Assembly: GCA_963772935.1 (NCBI GenBank)
Contig: CAVYZK010000004.1
Span: 186,001-250,000 of the forward strand
Length of the DNA: 64,000 bases
From: JANNNF01 sp963772935
Lineage (GTDB): Bacteria > Pseudomonadota > Alphaproteobacteria > Rhodobacterales > Rhodobacteraceae
Reading direction: 5' to 3'
In this document: positions 1 through 7,562 of the stretch, piece after piece
How positions within the stretch are numbered: position 1 is the first letter of the stretch
How the letters are laid out: every line of letters starts with the position of its first letter
The notes under the pieces: generated by a model
Seen by the model: only the letters and a program-made list of their open reading frames with translations
Database searches by the model: none
Told to the model about the DNA's origin: nothing
Made by a program: the position numbers and the translations under genes

Positions 1-658
1 GCCTACCGATGCCGCAAGCCCGACCAGCAGCGTGGTGTGCGTATTCTGCGTGGCAAAAGCGGTCGCGAAAATCGGCGCGAGGGTGGACACCGACCCGTCC
101 ATCAGTCCCGCCAGCCCCGGCTGCACCCATGTCAGGATGAACTGGCGTTTCGCGGTGCTGTCCTCGGTGGCGCGGGCGTCCTCGGGCAGGGCGGCTTGCA
201 GCCCATCGGCGCGGGCCTCGTGCCCGGCTTCGGCCTGCGCCAGATCGCCCAGCAAGGCGGCGGGTGGCGGCGTCGGTGGTGCGGGCGGCGGCGCGTTCGT
301 AAAACGCGCGGGCCGCCTGCTCCATCGCCTGTGCTTCGCCCCGGATGGTCTGCAGGCTCAGCGTCTGCGCCAGCCAGACCGGACGGCGGGCATAGAACCC
401 CGCCACATGCTCGCGCCGGATCAGGGGGATCATGTCACCAAACCGGGCGCGGTGCAGGTCGATCAGGCGTTGGCGGTGGCTGTCTTCCTCGACCGCCATC
501 GCGGTGAACACAGCCGCCGTGGCCGCATAATCGGTGCGCAGTTTTTCAGCATAGGTCCGGTAAATGCGGGCATCGTCTTCCTCCGAGGATATGGCAAGCG
601 CCAGCACCTCTTGTTCCGACAGATCAGCAAAGCGGCGGCGGGTCAGGGAGGAGAGCAT
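1..658 (-). CDS. mbfA: MbfA-like membrane-bound ferritin / VIT-type iron exporter (partial, frameshifted)
   Basis: The gene is read leftwards from ATG at 658 and runs off the window edge. The N-terminal ~110 codons are a ferritin-like (rubrerythrin) domain with acidic EEDDARIY and EEDSHR (ExxH) iron-ligand motifs. After it comes the start of a VIT-type membrane domain (FILTWVQPGLAGLMDGSVST). This ferritin-plus-VIT fusion is the MbfA architecture, an inner-membrane iron(II) exporter that protects against iron and peroxide stress. Near position 255 the frame must shift by one base (an apparent extra C in CGCCGCCTT) to go from TDAATRR to LLGDLAQAEAGHEA. The shift is either a sequence error or an inactivating mutation. 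An Irr-type box lies 17 nt upstream of the start, which fits the family's known iron control. No good Shine-Dalgarno is visible, so the exact start is less sure than the identity. Confidence 0.8.
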   Translation of the reverse strand, partial: MLSSLTRRRFADLSEQEVLALAISSEEDDARIYRTYAEKLRTDYAATAAVFTAMAVEEDSHRQRLIDLHRARFGDMIPLIRREHVAGFYARRPVWLAQTLSLQTIRGEAQAMEQAARAFYERAAARTTDAATRRLAGRSGAGRSRARGPRRWAASRPARGRPRHRGQHRETPVHPDMGAAGAGGTDGRVGVHPRADFRDRFCHAEYAHHAAGRACGIGR

Positions 659-674
659 GGGAGGAGACCTGTAG

Positions 675-691
675 TTTGGAATCATTCTAAT
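675..691. promoter_or_regulatory. Irr box (iron control element) of mbfA
   Basis: TTTGGAATCATTCTAAT is a near-perfect dyad matching the alphaproteobacterial ICE consensus TTTAGAA-N3-TTCTAAA, with one mismatch in each half. It lies just upstream of the leftward mbfA start. In related bacteria Irr represses mbfA through such a site when iron is scarce. Binding here is inferred from the motif and the target gene. Confidence 0.65.
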
Positions 692-731
692 TTAACGGAC
701 CAGCCGGCCGCTGCAAGAGGGGAGTGAAAAA

Positions 732-809
732 TGAACAGAGCAGTTCACTTTCCGCTTGCCAAACTGAACGACTCGGTTCAGTTATATCTGAACTAAACAG
801 TTCAGATAT
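732..809. promoter_or_regulatory. Three tandem TGAAC-N6-GTTCA operators
   Basis: Three copies of the same palindrome occur at 732-747, 765-780 and 789-804, with spacers AGAGCA, GACTCG and TAAACA. The second has 8-bp arms and the third has perfect 11-bp arms with a 4-nt centre (784-809). They sit between the divergent mbfA and the small exported gene that precedes a TetR regulator. The layout suggests they are that regulator's own operators. They do not match the direct-repeat LexA box of alphaproteobacteria. Confidence 0.6.
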
Positions 810-820
810 GGAGATCTGCG

Positions 821-988
821 ATGAAAATCCTCCCCGCCGCCCTGGTTGCCCTGATGCTTGTGGCCAGCCCTGCCGCTGCGTTTTCGGTTGATATCAACCT
901 GCCGAACCTGACCTTTCCGGACGATGTAACGACCTCGACCAAAGGCTGTGATCCCGTGCAAACCACAGTCTGTGCGCCGACAAACTGA
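821..988 (+). CDS. Small exported protein, 55 aa, function unknown
   Basis: ATG at 821 follows GGAG at 810-813 with good spacing. The product begins with a clear signal peptide (MKILPAALVALMLVASPAAA) and leaves a mature peptide of about 35 residues with two cysteines (KGCDPVQTTVCAPTN) that could form a disulfide. It lies directly behind the three TGAAC-N6-GTTCA palindromes and 63 nt before the TetR gene, so the two are probably one autoregulated transcript. I do not recognise the family. The signal peptide, RBS and operator context support it as a real gene. Confidence 0.6.
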   Translation: MKILPAALVALMLVASPAAAFSVDINLPNLTFPDDVTTSTKGCDPVQTTVCAPTN

Positions 989-1051
989 AGCGGTCCGGTC
1001 CGGCTTGCCGCCCGCGCTCCAGATGATCTATGGTTGCCCAAAGGGGACGCC

Positions 1052-1693
1052 ATGATCGCTGCTGCACAGATTACCCCGGTTCAGGCCGAGGGCCGCAAGG
1101 GCCGCAAATACGATCAGGTGCTGGAAGGCGCGCGGACGGTGTTTCTGCGCGATGGCTTTGACGGCGCCTCGGTTGACGATATCGCGCGCGAGGCGGGGGT
1201 CAGCAAGGCGACCCTTTACAGCTATTTCCCGGACAAGCGCCTGCTGTTCATGGCGGTGGCGCAACTGGAATGCCGCCGTCAGGCCGACGAGGCCGAGGCG
1301 GTTATCGACGACACCGCCCCGGTGGCGCAGGTGCTGACCGAGGCTGCCACCCGGATCACAGCCTTCGTGCTGTCGGATTTCGGCCAGCGGGTGTTCCGTA
1401 TCTGCGTGGCCGAAAGCGATCGCTTTCCGGGCTTGGGGCAAGAGTTTTACCAATCCGGCCCCCTGCTGATCCGTGAGCGGTTGTCAGAACACCTGCAGTG
1501 TTCCATCGCGCGCGGGGAATTGGTGATCGACGATGTAACGCTGGCGGCGGATCAGTTCATCCAACTGTGCAAGGCGGATCTGCATGAGCGCATGATCTTC
1601 GGCATGGCCGATAGCTGCACGGTGGCGGACCGGACGCGGATCATCGACGGGGCAGTTGCCATGTTCATGGCGCGGTATGGGGTGCGGGGGTAA
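1052..1693 (+). CDS. TetR/AcrR family transcriptional regulator (AefR-like C-terminus)
   Basis: The protein is 213 aa from ATG 1052, which is preceded by AAGGGG (1041-1046). An upstream TTG at 1034 is also open but has no RBS. The N-terminal TetR helix-turn-helix is clear: ARTVFLRDGFDGASVDDIA followed by EAGVSKATLYSYFPDK at residues ~25-60. The C-terminal ligand-binding domain (FVLSDFGQRVFRICVAES) resembles AefR-type TetR proteins. As a dimeric repressor it would bind palindromes, and three identical ones lie 250-320 bp upstream. It probably controls the small exported protein and itself, and possibly mbfA on the other side. The ligand is unknown. Confidence 0.85.
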   Translation: MIAAAQITPVQAEGRKGRKYDQVLEGARTVFLRDGFDGASVDDIAREAGVSKATLYSYFPDKRLLFMAVAQLECRRQADEAEAVIDDTAPVAQVLTEAATRITAFVLSDFGQRVFRICVAESDRFPGLGQEFYQSGPLLIRERLSEHLQCSIARGELVIDDVTLAADQFIQLCKADLHERMIFGMADSCTVADRTRIIDGAVAMFMARYGVRG

Positions 1694-1798
1694 GCGCGGG
1701 TTTGGGGGATGGGTCAGTCGCACTAGTTTATCAATTGGTGGGGCATCTGAAGTGATGATCTTGGCATGTATTTGAAAAACCACAAGTAAGGTATCCCG

Positions 1799-2246
1799 AT
1801 GACACATAAGTGTGCAGAAATAAGTAATAGTGCTTTGACATTATTTGTCGTTGTTCTGCTGCTGATTTTTAGCATGATCGGATTTAATTTGGGACTGGAT
1901 AGTGGTCGTGACCGTGTGGCCAACAAACGCACAAGTCCATCATGAAAATGCTTTCGCGCAAATTGATCAACTGTGCGCTGATCGCAATTTCCCAAAATTA
2001 ATTGAATGTATTCAGAAAGTTTTGGACACCTCTGGCGAACAACAGCTTGCGGAGTTCGATTTGGCTGCGCAACAAGAAGTCGCCGAATGGACCAAGTGGG
2101 TTTTAGTTGTCAGTGTCGTAAGTTCTTTCATTACCATGGTAGGCATTTATTTCGTTTGGTTGACGTTCGGCGAAGCAAGAAAAACAACAATATTGCAATG
2201 GAAGTCGGCCAAGCCCAGTAGAGCTTATATATCACTGGTCGAATAA
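1799..2246 (+). pseudogene. Degenerate two-TM membrane protein gene
   Basis: Two overlapping reading frames together give a plausible protein. ATG 1799 starts a segment with one hydrophobic helix (LTLFVVVLLLIFSMIGFNLGL) that stops at 1942. A second frame, open from 1887, continues with a soluble stretch, then EFDLAAQQEVAEWTKW and a second helix (VLVVSVVSSFITMVGIYFVW), ending KPSRAYISLVE at 2246. The second half matches the layout of a common hypothetical family in which W-rich helices precede an R/E-rich tail. Family members usually continue beyond the RAY motif, so this copy looks frameshifted and truncated. The base composition is AT-richer than the neighbours, as expected for acquired or decaying DNA. 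Confidence 0.4.
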
Positions 2247-2763
2247 ACACGACATTCAATTTTAATAGGTCCGCTTTGTGACTGGCTGTGTTGCAGCCAA
2301 AGTTCAAAATACGGCCAATCTCATGGCATCATCGTGTCGGCCTTCTTGATACACATGGTCTGATGCGCCGACACCTACCTGGTTTTGACGTAAGGCTGAA
2401 AATACGATAGGCATCAAAAATTGGCGCATCCGAGACAGGATTTTGATGCTGCAGATTTTCGACATAGACTCGGAACGAACATTTGGAACACGAAAACACT
2501 TGGTTCTGGCCGGAATTGTCAGGCAACAGAAGCGCTCGGCAAAGTCTTCGTGATGACCAGTATTGCTCGCGGTCACTTTCAGCAAAGCTTATCAGAGACA
2601 GATCGCGACAATCGTACAGGGCATCATGGCAAGGTCCACATTCAATGACCCTGCCAAACCATCTGAAAACTATGGCGCTAAACTTATGACTTCCCATTCA
2701 CTTTGGCCGCAAATATCCTCGGGGGGTGATTTGGCGTCAGCCAAGAGGGGGGCAGACAGCCCC
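2247..2763. other. AT-richer intergenic stretch, no recognisable gene
   Basis: Short open frames on both strands (for example 2329-2697 leftwards) have no start signals, no recognisable motifs and odd composition. The stretch continues the AT-rich patch that starts near 1719 and ends at the folC 3' end. A GAGGATATTT string near 2715-2725 (minus sense) resembles the end of the 22-nt repeat seen at 34.6 and 63.6 kb. It is most likely remnant DNA. Confidence 0.4.
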
Positions 2764-4032
2764 CTACCCGTTTTCCCGCAGCACCGAACCTGCCAGATAC
2801 AGGGATCCGCAGATCAGCACCCTTGCGTGGGGCGACGTTGCTGCGATATCGGCCAAGGCCTCGGCCACCGACCCCGCCGACACCGCATCTATCCCCACAC
2901 TTCGCGCCGCGTCGCGGGTTACCTCGGCGGGCAGGGTGTTCTTTTCGCCGGGGATCGTCACCGCGTGCAGCCGGGTGACGACGCCTGCCAGCGGCGCCAT
3001 ATAGCCCGCCACATCCTTGGTGTTCAGCATGCCGCAGATCAGGTGTGTCTCACGCTGGGACATGGCGGCAAGGGTGGCCGCAACAGCTTCGCCGCCCGCC
3101 GGGTTATGGCCGCCGTCCAGCCACAGCTCCACCGAGGGTGCGAGGTCCACCAGCGGGCCAACCCGCAACCGCTGCATCCGGGCCGGCCAATAGGCCTGCG
3201 TCACCGCAGCCTCGCAGGCCGCTGCGTCCCGGCCCAGATGGCGCAGGGCGGTGATGGCGATCCCGGCGTTCTGCACCTGATGCGGGCCGGGCAGCACGGG
3301 CAGGGGCAGATCCAGCAGCCCGCGTTCGTCCTGATAAATCAGCCGCCCGCGTTCGGCCCAGACCTGCCAATGCTGGCCGTAGACCAGCATGGGCGCGCCC
3401 AACCGGGCAGCACGGGCCTCGATCACCGCCAACCCTTCGTCGGACTGCGGGCCGACGATCACCGGCACGCCGCGCTTGATGATCCCGGCCTTTTCGCCTG
3501 CAATCGCGGCGACCGTATCGCCCAGAAACGCCTGATGGTCCAAAGACACCGGGGTGATGATCGACAAAACCGGGTCCATCACATTGGTCGCATCCAGCCG
3601 CCCGCCAAGGCCGACCTCCAGCAGGGTCCAATCGGCGGGCACGCGGGCAAAGGCCAGAAAGGCGGCGCAGGTCGTGATCTCAAAAAACGTGATCTCATCC
3701 GGCCCGTTCGCCACCACACATTCGTCCAGCAGCGCGGTCAGGGCGGGTTCCGAAATCAACTCGCCCGCCAGCCGGATACGTTCATGAAACCGGGCAAGGT
3801 GGGGCGAGGTGTAGGCGTGGACCTTGTCACCACCAGCCTCCAGCCCTGCGCGGATCATCGCTTGGGTGCTGCCCTTGCCGTTGGTCCCGGCGATGTGGAT
3901 CACCGGGGGCAGGCGGCGTTCGGGGTGGCCAAGCGCCGCCAGCAGGCGATGCACCCTGTCCAGCGTCAGGTCGATGACCTTGGGGTGCAGGGTCATCATC
4001 CGTTCAAGAACGGCGTCCGACCCTGTGGTCAC
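2764..4032 (-). CDS. folC: Bifunctional folylpolyglutamate synthase / dihydrofolate synthase
   Basis: This 422-aa cytoplasmic ATP-dependent ligase adds glutamate to dihydropteroate and folates. The Mur-ligase P-loop HIAGTNGKGST lies at residues ~46-56. The folate/Mur signature FFEITTCAAFLAFA and the ATP/glutamate motif DGGHNPAG are both present. Length is typical of FolC. The GTG start at 4032 overlaps the accD stop by 4 nt (GTGA), so the two are translationally coupled. accD-folC is a widely conserved pair in proteobacteria. Confidence 0.95.
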   Translation of the reverse strand: MTTGSDAVLERMMTLHPKVIDLTLDRVHRLLAALGHPERRLPPVIHIAGTNGKGSTQAMIRAGLEAGGDKVHAYTSPHLARFHERIRLAGELISEPALTALLDECVVANGPDEITFFEITTCAAFLAFARVPADWTLLEVGLGGRLDATNVMDPVLSIITPVSLDHQAFLGDTVAAIAGEKAGIIKRGVPVIVGPQSDEGLAVIEARAARLGAPMLVYGQHWQVWAERGRLIYQDERGLLDLPLPVLPGPHQVQNAGIAITALRHLGRDAAACEAAVTQAYWPARMQRLRVGPLVDLAPSVELWLDGGHNPAGGEAVAATLAAMSQRETHLICGMLNTKDVAGYMAPLAGVVTRLHAVTIPGEKNTLPAEVTRDAARSVGIDAVSAGSVAEALADIAATSPHARVLICGSLYLAGSVLRENG

Positions 4033-4940
4033 GCCGGAACCTCTGCCACCGGGTCTGGCGTCGGGGCAGGCAATTCGCCTTTGATCGCAGGGGGTTGGCC
4101 AGTCAGCATCCGCACCAGCGTGACCAGTTCCTCTTTCATCGCGTGGCGGTGGGTCACGCGGTCCAGCATGCCATGGTCCAGCAGGTATTCGGCGCGCTGG
4201 AACCCTTCGGGCAGTTTTTCGCGGATGGTCTGTTCGATCACCCGCGCGCCCGCAAAGCCGATCTGCGCGTTCGGCTCGGCAATCTGCACATCGCCCAGCA
4301 TGGCATAAGACGCGGTGACGCCGCCAGTGGTGGGGTGGGTCAGCACGACGATATAGGGCAGGCCCGCCTCGCGCAGCATCTGCACGGCGACGGTCGTACG
4401 CGGCATCTGCATCAATGACAGCATGCCTTCCTGCATCCGCGCGCCGCCAGAGGCGGAAAACAGCACGAAGGGCCGCTTCGTCTGCACCGCGCGCTGTGCA
4501 CCTGCGATGATTGCGTTGCCGACATACATGCCCATCGACCCGGCCATAAAGCTGAAATCTTGCGCTGCGGCCACGATGGGCGTGCGCGAAATCTCACCTT
4601 CCGCCACCAGCATGGCATCCTTTTCACCGCTGGCCTTTTGAGCCGCCTTGATGCGGTCGGGGTATTTCTTCTGATCGCGGAAATGCAGCGGGTCCACCAC
4701 CGCGTCGGGCACCTTCACCTCGGTGAAAATGCCACCGTCAAACAGCGCGACAAAGCGGTCACGCGGGCTGATCGCCATGTGGTGGTTGCAGTTCGAACAC
4801 ACGTTCTGCGCCGCCGCCAACTCGCGGTGAAACAGCATCGTGCCGCATTCAGGGCATTTGGTCCAAAGGTTCTCGGGCACCTCGCGGCGCGAGAACAGCG
4901 AGTTGATCTTGGGGCGGACGTAGTTGGAAATCCAGTTCAT
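4029..4940 (-). CDS. accD: Acetyl-CoA carboxylase carboxyltransferase subunit beta
   Basis: This 303-aa subunit transfers carboxyl from biotin to acetyl-CoA together with AccA, the first committed step of fatty-acid synthesis. An N-terminal four-cysteine zinc ribbon is seen at Cys29, 32, 48 and 51 (CPECG...CSNCNHH). The carboxyltransferase/crotonase-like core follows, with SGGARMQEG and TTGGVTASYAMLGD forming the oxyanion and CoA-binding loops. It is the promoter-proximal gene of accD-folC. The 206-bp divergent gap to the first protease gene holds its promoter. Confidence 0.96.
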   Translation of the reverse strand: MNWISNYVRPKINSLFSRREVPENLWTKCPECGTMLFHRELAAAQNVCSNCNHHMAISPRDRFVALFDGGIFTEVKVPDAVVDPLHFRDQKKYPDRIKAAQKASGEKDAMLVAEGEISRTPIVAAAQDFSFMAGSMGMYVGNAIIAGAQRAVQTKRPFVLFSASGGARMQEGMLSLMQMPRTTVAVQMLREAGLPYIVVLTHPTTGGVTASYAMLGDVQIAEPNAQIGFAGARVIEQTIREKLPEGFQRAEYLLDHGMLDRVTHRHAMKEELVTLVRMLTGQPPAIKGELPAPTPDPVAEVPA

Positions 4941-5146
4941 GCGGGGCTGCCCTATCGTGCCGTCGGTTGGCCCTTCAGATAAGCGACAGGGGCGGGAAAT
5001 GCAATCGTTGCGGCCCGTGCTGCGGGTGGGCGGCCAGTTTCGCCCGCGCGACAGATTGTTTCAACACAGACCCTATCGGCACGCTTTTCACAAAAGGCGA
5101 AATAGGCTAACCTAGGGTATATTTTCAGCATTTTGGGGCAGCCGCG

Positions 5147-7324
5147 ATGACGCCGAACGATCCGCTTTTCAATCAGCAGTGGCATTTTGGACAGATCGGA
5201 AACATCCAGCGCATCTGGGATGAATTCACCGGCACCGGGGTGTCAGTGGTGGTCTATGATGACGGTCTGCAATCGACGCACCCGGATCTTGCGGCCAATT
5301 ACGACCGCAGCGCCGAGTTCATCTACAACGGAGTCCGCTTCAGCCCCACCCCACTGTCTGGCGATGCGGGCCACGGCACCGCCTGCGCCGGGTTGATCGG
5401 CGCTGTCGCATCCAACGGCAGGGGCGGCACCGGCGTGGCCTTTGGGGTGGACCTGACGGGCGTCAACTATCTGGACGTTATCCAGAATTATAACGACCCC
5501 AGTGTTCCGGCTGATCTGGCGCTCTATCGCGCGGCGATGCGCCATGCGGCGAATTTTGACGTGATGTCAAACAGCTGGGGCTGGAGTGGTGAGTTTTCTG
5601 CCGACCAGAACCTTGCCATCGCAAACAGCTTTGCCGCCCGCGACGCGGCCCTGTTCGCCGAGATTTGTTCCACCGGCCGGGGCGGCTTGGGGACGGTCAT
5701 CGTCAAGGCCGCGTCAAATGACACGCTGAACGCCGGGGGGGATGGCTGGAACGTCTCCCGCCATACGCTGACGGTATCGGCCTCTGATTCGACGGGGTTT
5801 GTCGCGGATTATTCGAACTGGGGCGCGGATGTTCTTGTCGCAGGGCCTGCGGCAGAGGTGACGACTGATCTTGTCGGGGCGGGCGGGTATAACACCGGGC
5901 CGAATGACGGCGACCCGCTGCCGGTGGATTATACCGGCACCTTCAACGGCACCTCTGCGGCAACGCCAGTGGTGGCGGGCGTGGTCGCCCTGATGCTGGA
6001 TGCCAACGCGGGGCTGGGCTGGCGGGATGTGCATACGATTCTGGCGCTGACGGCGGGCCATACCGGGTCGGATTACGACAGTCTGGGGTCCGGGTTTGAA
6101 GTCGGCGGCTGGGGCTTCGGGTCAGGCTCGCAATGGAATGGGGGGGGGCAGGCGTTCCACTATTCCTACGGCTATGGCATGGTCGATGCCTATGCCGCCG
6201 TGCGGGTGGCCGAGGCCTGGGCAGAGTTTGGCCGCGCCGCGCAAACCTCGGCCAATGAACGGGTCGTGACGGTGGATTACAACGGGGCTGGCCGGAACAT
6301 CGTTGATCTGGGCACGGCATCCATTGCGGTGACCACTGCGCAGGCGATTGAGATTGAGTGCATCTATGTGACAGTCAGCGTGACGCACAGCTATGCAACC
6401 GATCTGGTGATCTCGCTGATTGCACCCGATGGCGCGGTTATTCCGCTTATCAGCTATACTGAAGACGAATTCTTGATGACCAATGGCTTCACCTGGACCT
6501 TCGGGGTCGAGGCGTTGCGCGGCTACAGCAGCGCAGGCACATGGCGGGTGCAGGTTCAGGATGAATACGCAGGCGACACTGGCGTCCTGCACGATGTCAG
6601 GCTGGAGTTTTTCGGGTCAACCGCCACCGCAAATGACATCTTCACCTTCACCGACGATTTTCTGACCCTCGCCGGGATTGAGGCCAGCCGGGCCCGTATC
6701 GACGATCTGGATGGCGGCACCGATTGGGTAAACTTCGCGGCCATCGCGGGCCGGATCGTGGCAAACATGGCGGCCAATGGCGCGGTGACAGTGGCTGGCA
6801 CCTTCTGGACCCGCTTTGCCACCGGGGCCGCCGAGATTGAGAATTTCCACGCAGGCGATGGCCATGACGCCATCACCGGCAACGCGCTGGTCAACAACAT
6901 CATCGGCGCGCGTGGCAACGATGTGATCAAGGCGCTTGGCGGCAATGACACTCTGGAAGGCGGGACGGGCAACGACAATCTGAACGGCGGCAGCCAGTTG
7001 GATGTGCTGGAGGGTGGGGCTGGCAATGACATTCTGAATGGCGGCACCGGGCACGATACCCTGACGGGTGGCGGCGGCAATGATGCGTTCGTGTTCACCG
7101 CCGGTTTCGCGCGCGATGTGATCACCGATTTCCAGAACAACCTTGATACGCTGCGGCTGGATGATGCGATGTGGGGTGGCGGGCTGACAATTGCGCAACT
7201 GCTGGCGCAGCATGCCAGCTATAACGCGGCGGGCAATGCGATCCTGACCTTCGGCACCTCGGTGCTGACCCTGACCGGGGTCGTCAACCATGGTATTCTG
7301 TCGGATGATATCCTGATCATCTAG
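5147..7324 (+). CDS. RTX-type kexin-like subtilase (S8 peptidase, first tandem copy)
   Basis: The 725-aa product has an S8 subtilase domain at residues ~10-355 with a complete triad: Asp38 (YDDG), His76 (GHGTACAG) and Ser270 (NGTSAATP). A proprotein-convertase P/Homo-B domain covers ~365-490. After it come RTX calcium-binding nonapeptides (GGNDTLEGG, GAGNDILNGG) at ~590-650 and a serralysin-like tail ending DDILII. There is no N-terminal signal peptide, so export would be by a type I (ABC) system using the C-terminal RTX signal. No such transporter is in the window. The next gene at 7563 is a paralogue. The substrate is unknown. Confidence 0.88.
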   Translation: MTPNDPLFNQQWHFGQIGNIQRIWDEFTGTGVSVVVYDDGLQSTHPDLAANYDRSAEFIYNGVRFSPTPLSGDAGHGTACAGLIGAVASNGRGGTGVAFGVDLTGVNYLDVIQNYNDPSVPADLALYRAAMRHAANFDVMSNSWGWSGEFSADQNLAIANSFAARDAALFAEICSTGRGGLGTVIVKAASNDTLNAGGDGWNVSRHTLTVSASDSTGFVADYSNWGADVLVAGPAAEVTTDLVGAGGYNTGPNDGDPLPVDYTGTFNGTSAATPVVAGVVALMLDANAGLGWRDVHTILALTAGHTGSDYDSLGSGFEVGGWGFGSGSQWNGGGQAFHYSYGYGMVDAYAAVRVAEAWAEFGRAAQTSANERVVTVDYNGAGRNIVDLGTASIAVTTAQAIEIECIYVTVSVTHSYATDLVISLIAPDGAVIPLISYTEDEFLMTNGFTWTFGVEALRGYSSAGTWRVQVQDEYAGDTGVLHDVRLEFFGSTATANDIFTFTDDFLTLAGIEASRARIDDLDGGTDWVNFAAIAGRIVANMAANGAVTVAGTFWTRFATGAAEIENFHAGDGHDAITGNALVNNIIGARGNDVIKALGGNDTLEGGTGNDNLNGGSQLDVLEGGAGNDILNGGTGHDTLTGGGGNDAFVFTAGFARDVITDFQNNLDTLRLDDAMWGGGLTIAQLLAQHASYNAAGNAILTFGTSVLTLTGVVNHGILSDDILII

Positions 7325-7340
7325 GCCACAAACCGGGCTT

Positions 7341-7470
7341 TAGACAGCCGCAGGATCAAGGTTTGGGGTCGATGCAGACCCCCGGCCACACATCCCACAG
7401 GATGGTGCGCCCGACGCCGTTTTTCGGCCAGTTGCCCAGAGGCGCGACCAACTGGCTGGGTCTGACGGCA
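7341..7470 (-). pseudogene. Fossil 3' end of an M23 peptidase gene
   Basis: Read leftwards, this stretch encodes KNGVGRTILWDVWPGVCIDP, clearly homologous to the C-terminus of the intact M23 peptidase at 9887-10786 (GVGHNSLWDVWSGICIDPNLILRL). The DNA also matches at 9905-10100: GGTCGATGCAG, ACATCCCACAGG and GCCCGACGCC recur in order. The last codons are out of frame and the rest of the gene is absent. It lies directly behind the first protease just as the intact gene lies behind the second, so it marks one unit of the tandem duplication. Confidence 0.75.
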
Positions 7471-7562
7471 TCCGCGGACGGCCTTTTGTTTCCGGGATAA
7501 GGGCTACCCAGCCCTGATCCGATACCATAGGTTGCGGTGATCTGTTATACGAGGGCCGCCCC

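Noticed and set aside
732..804. SOS box
   Set aside because: The alphaproteobacterial LexA site is a direct repeat GTTC-N7-GTTC; these are inverted TGAAC-N6-GTTCA sites beside a TetR gene.
2563..4308. Long rightward open frame (581 codons) opposite folC and accD
   Set aside because: It is the antisense of two well-conserved genes, has no RBS and reads as low-complexity GC-rich codons; a typical high-GC shadow.
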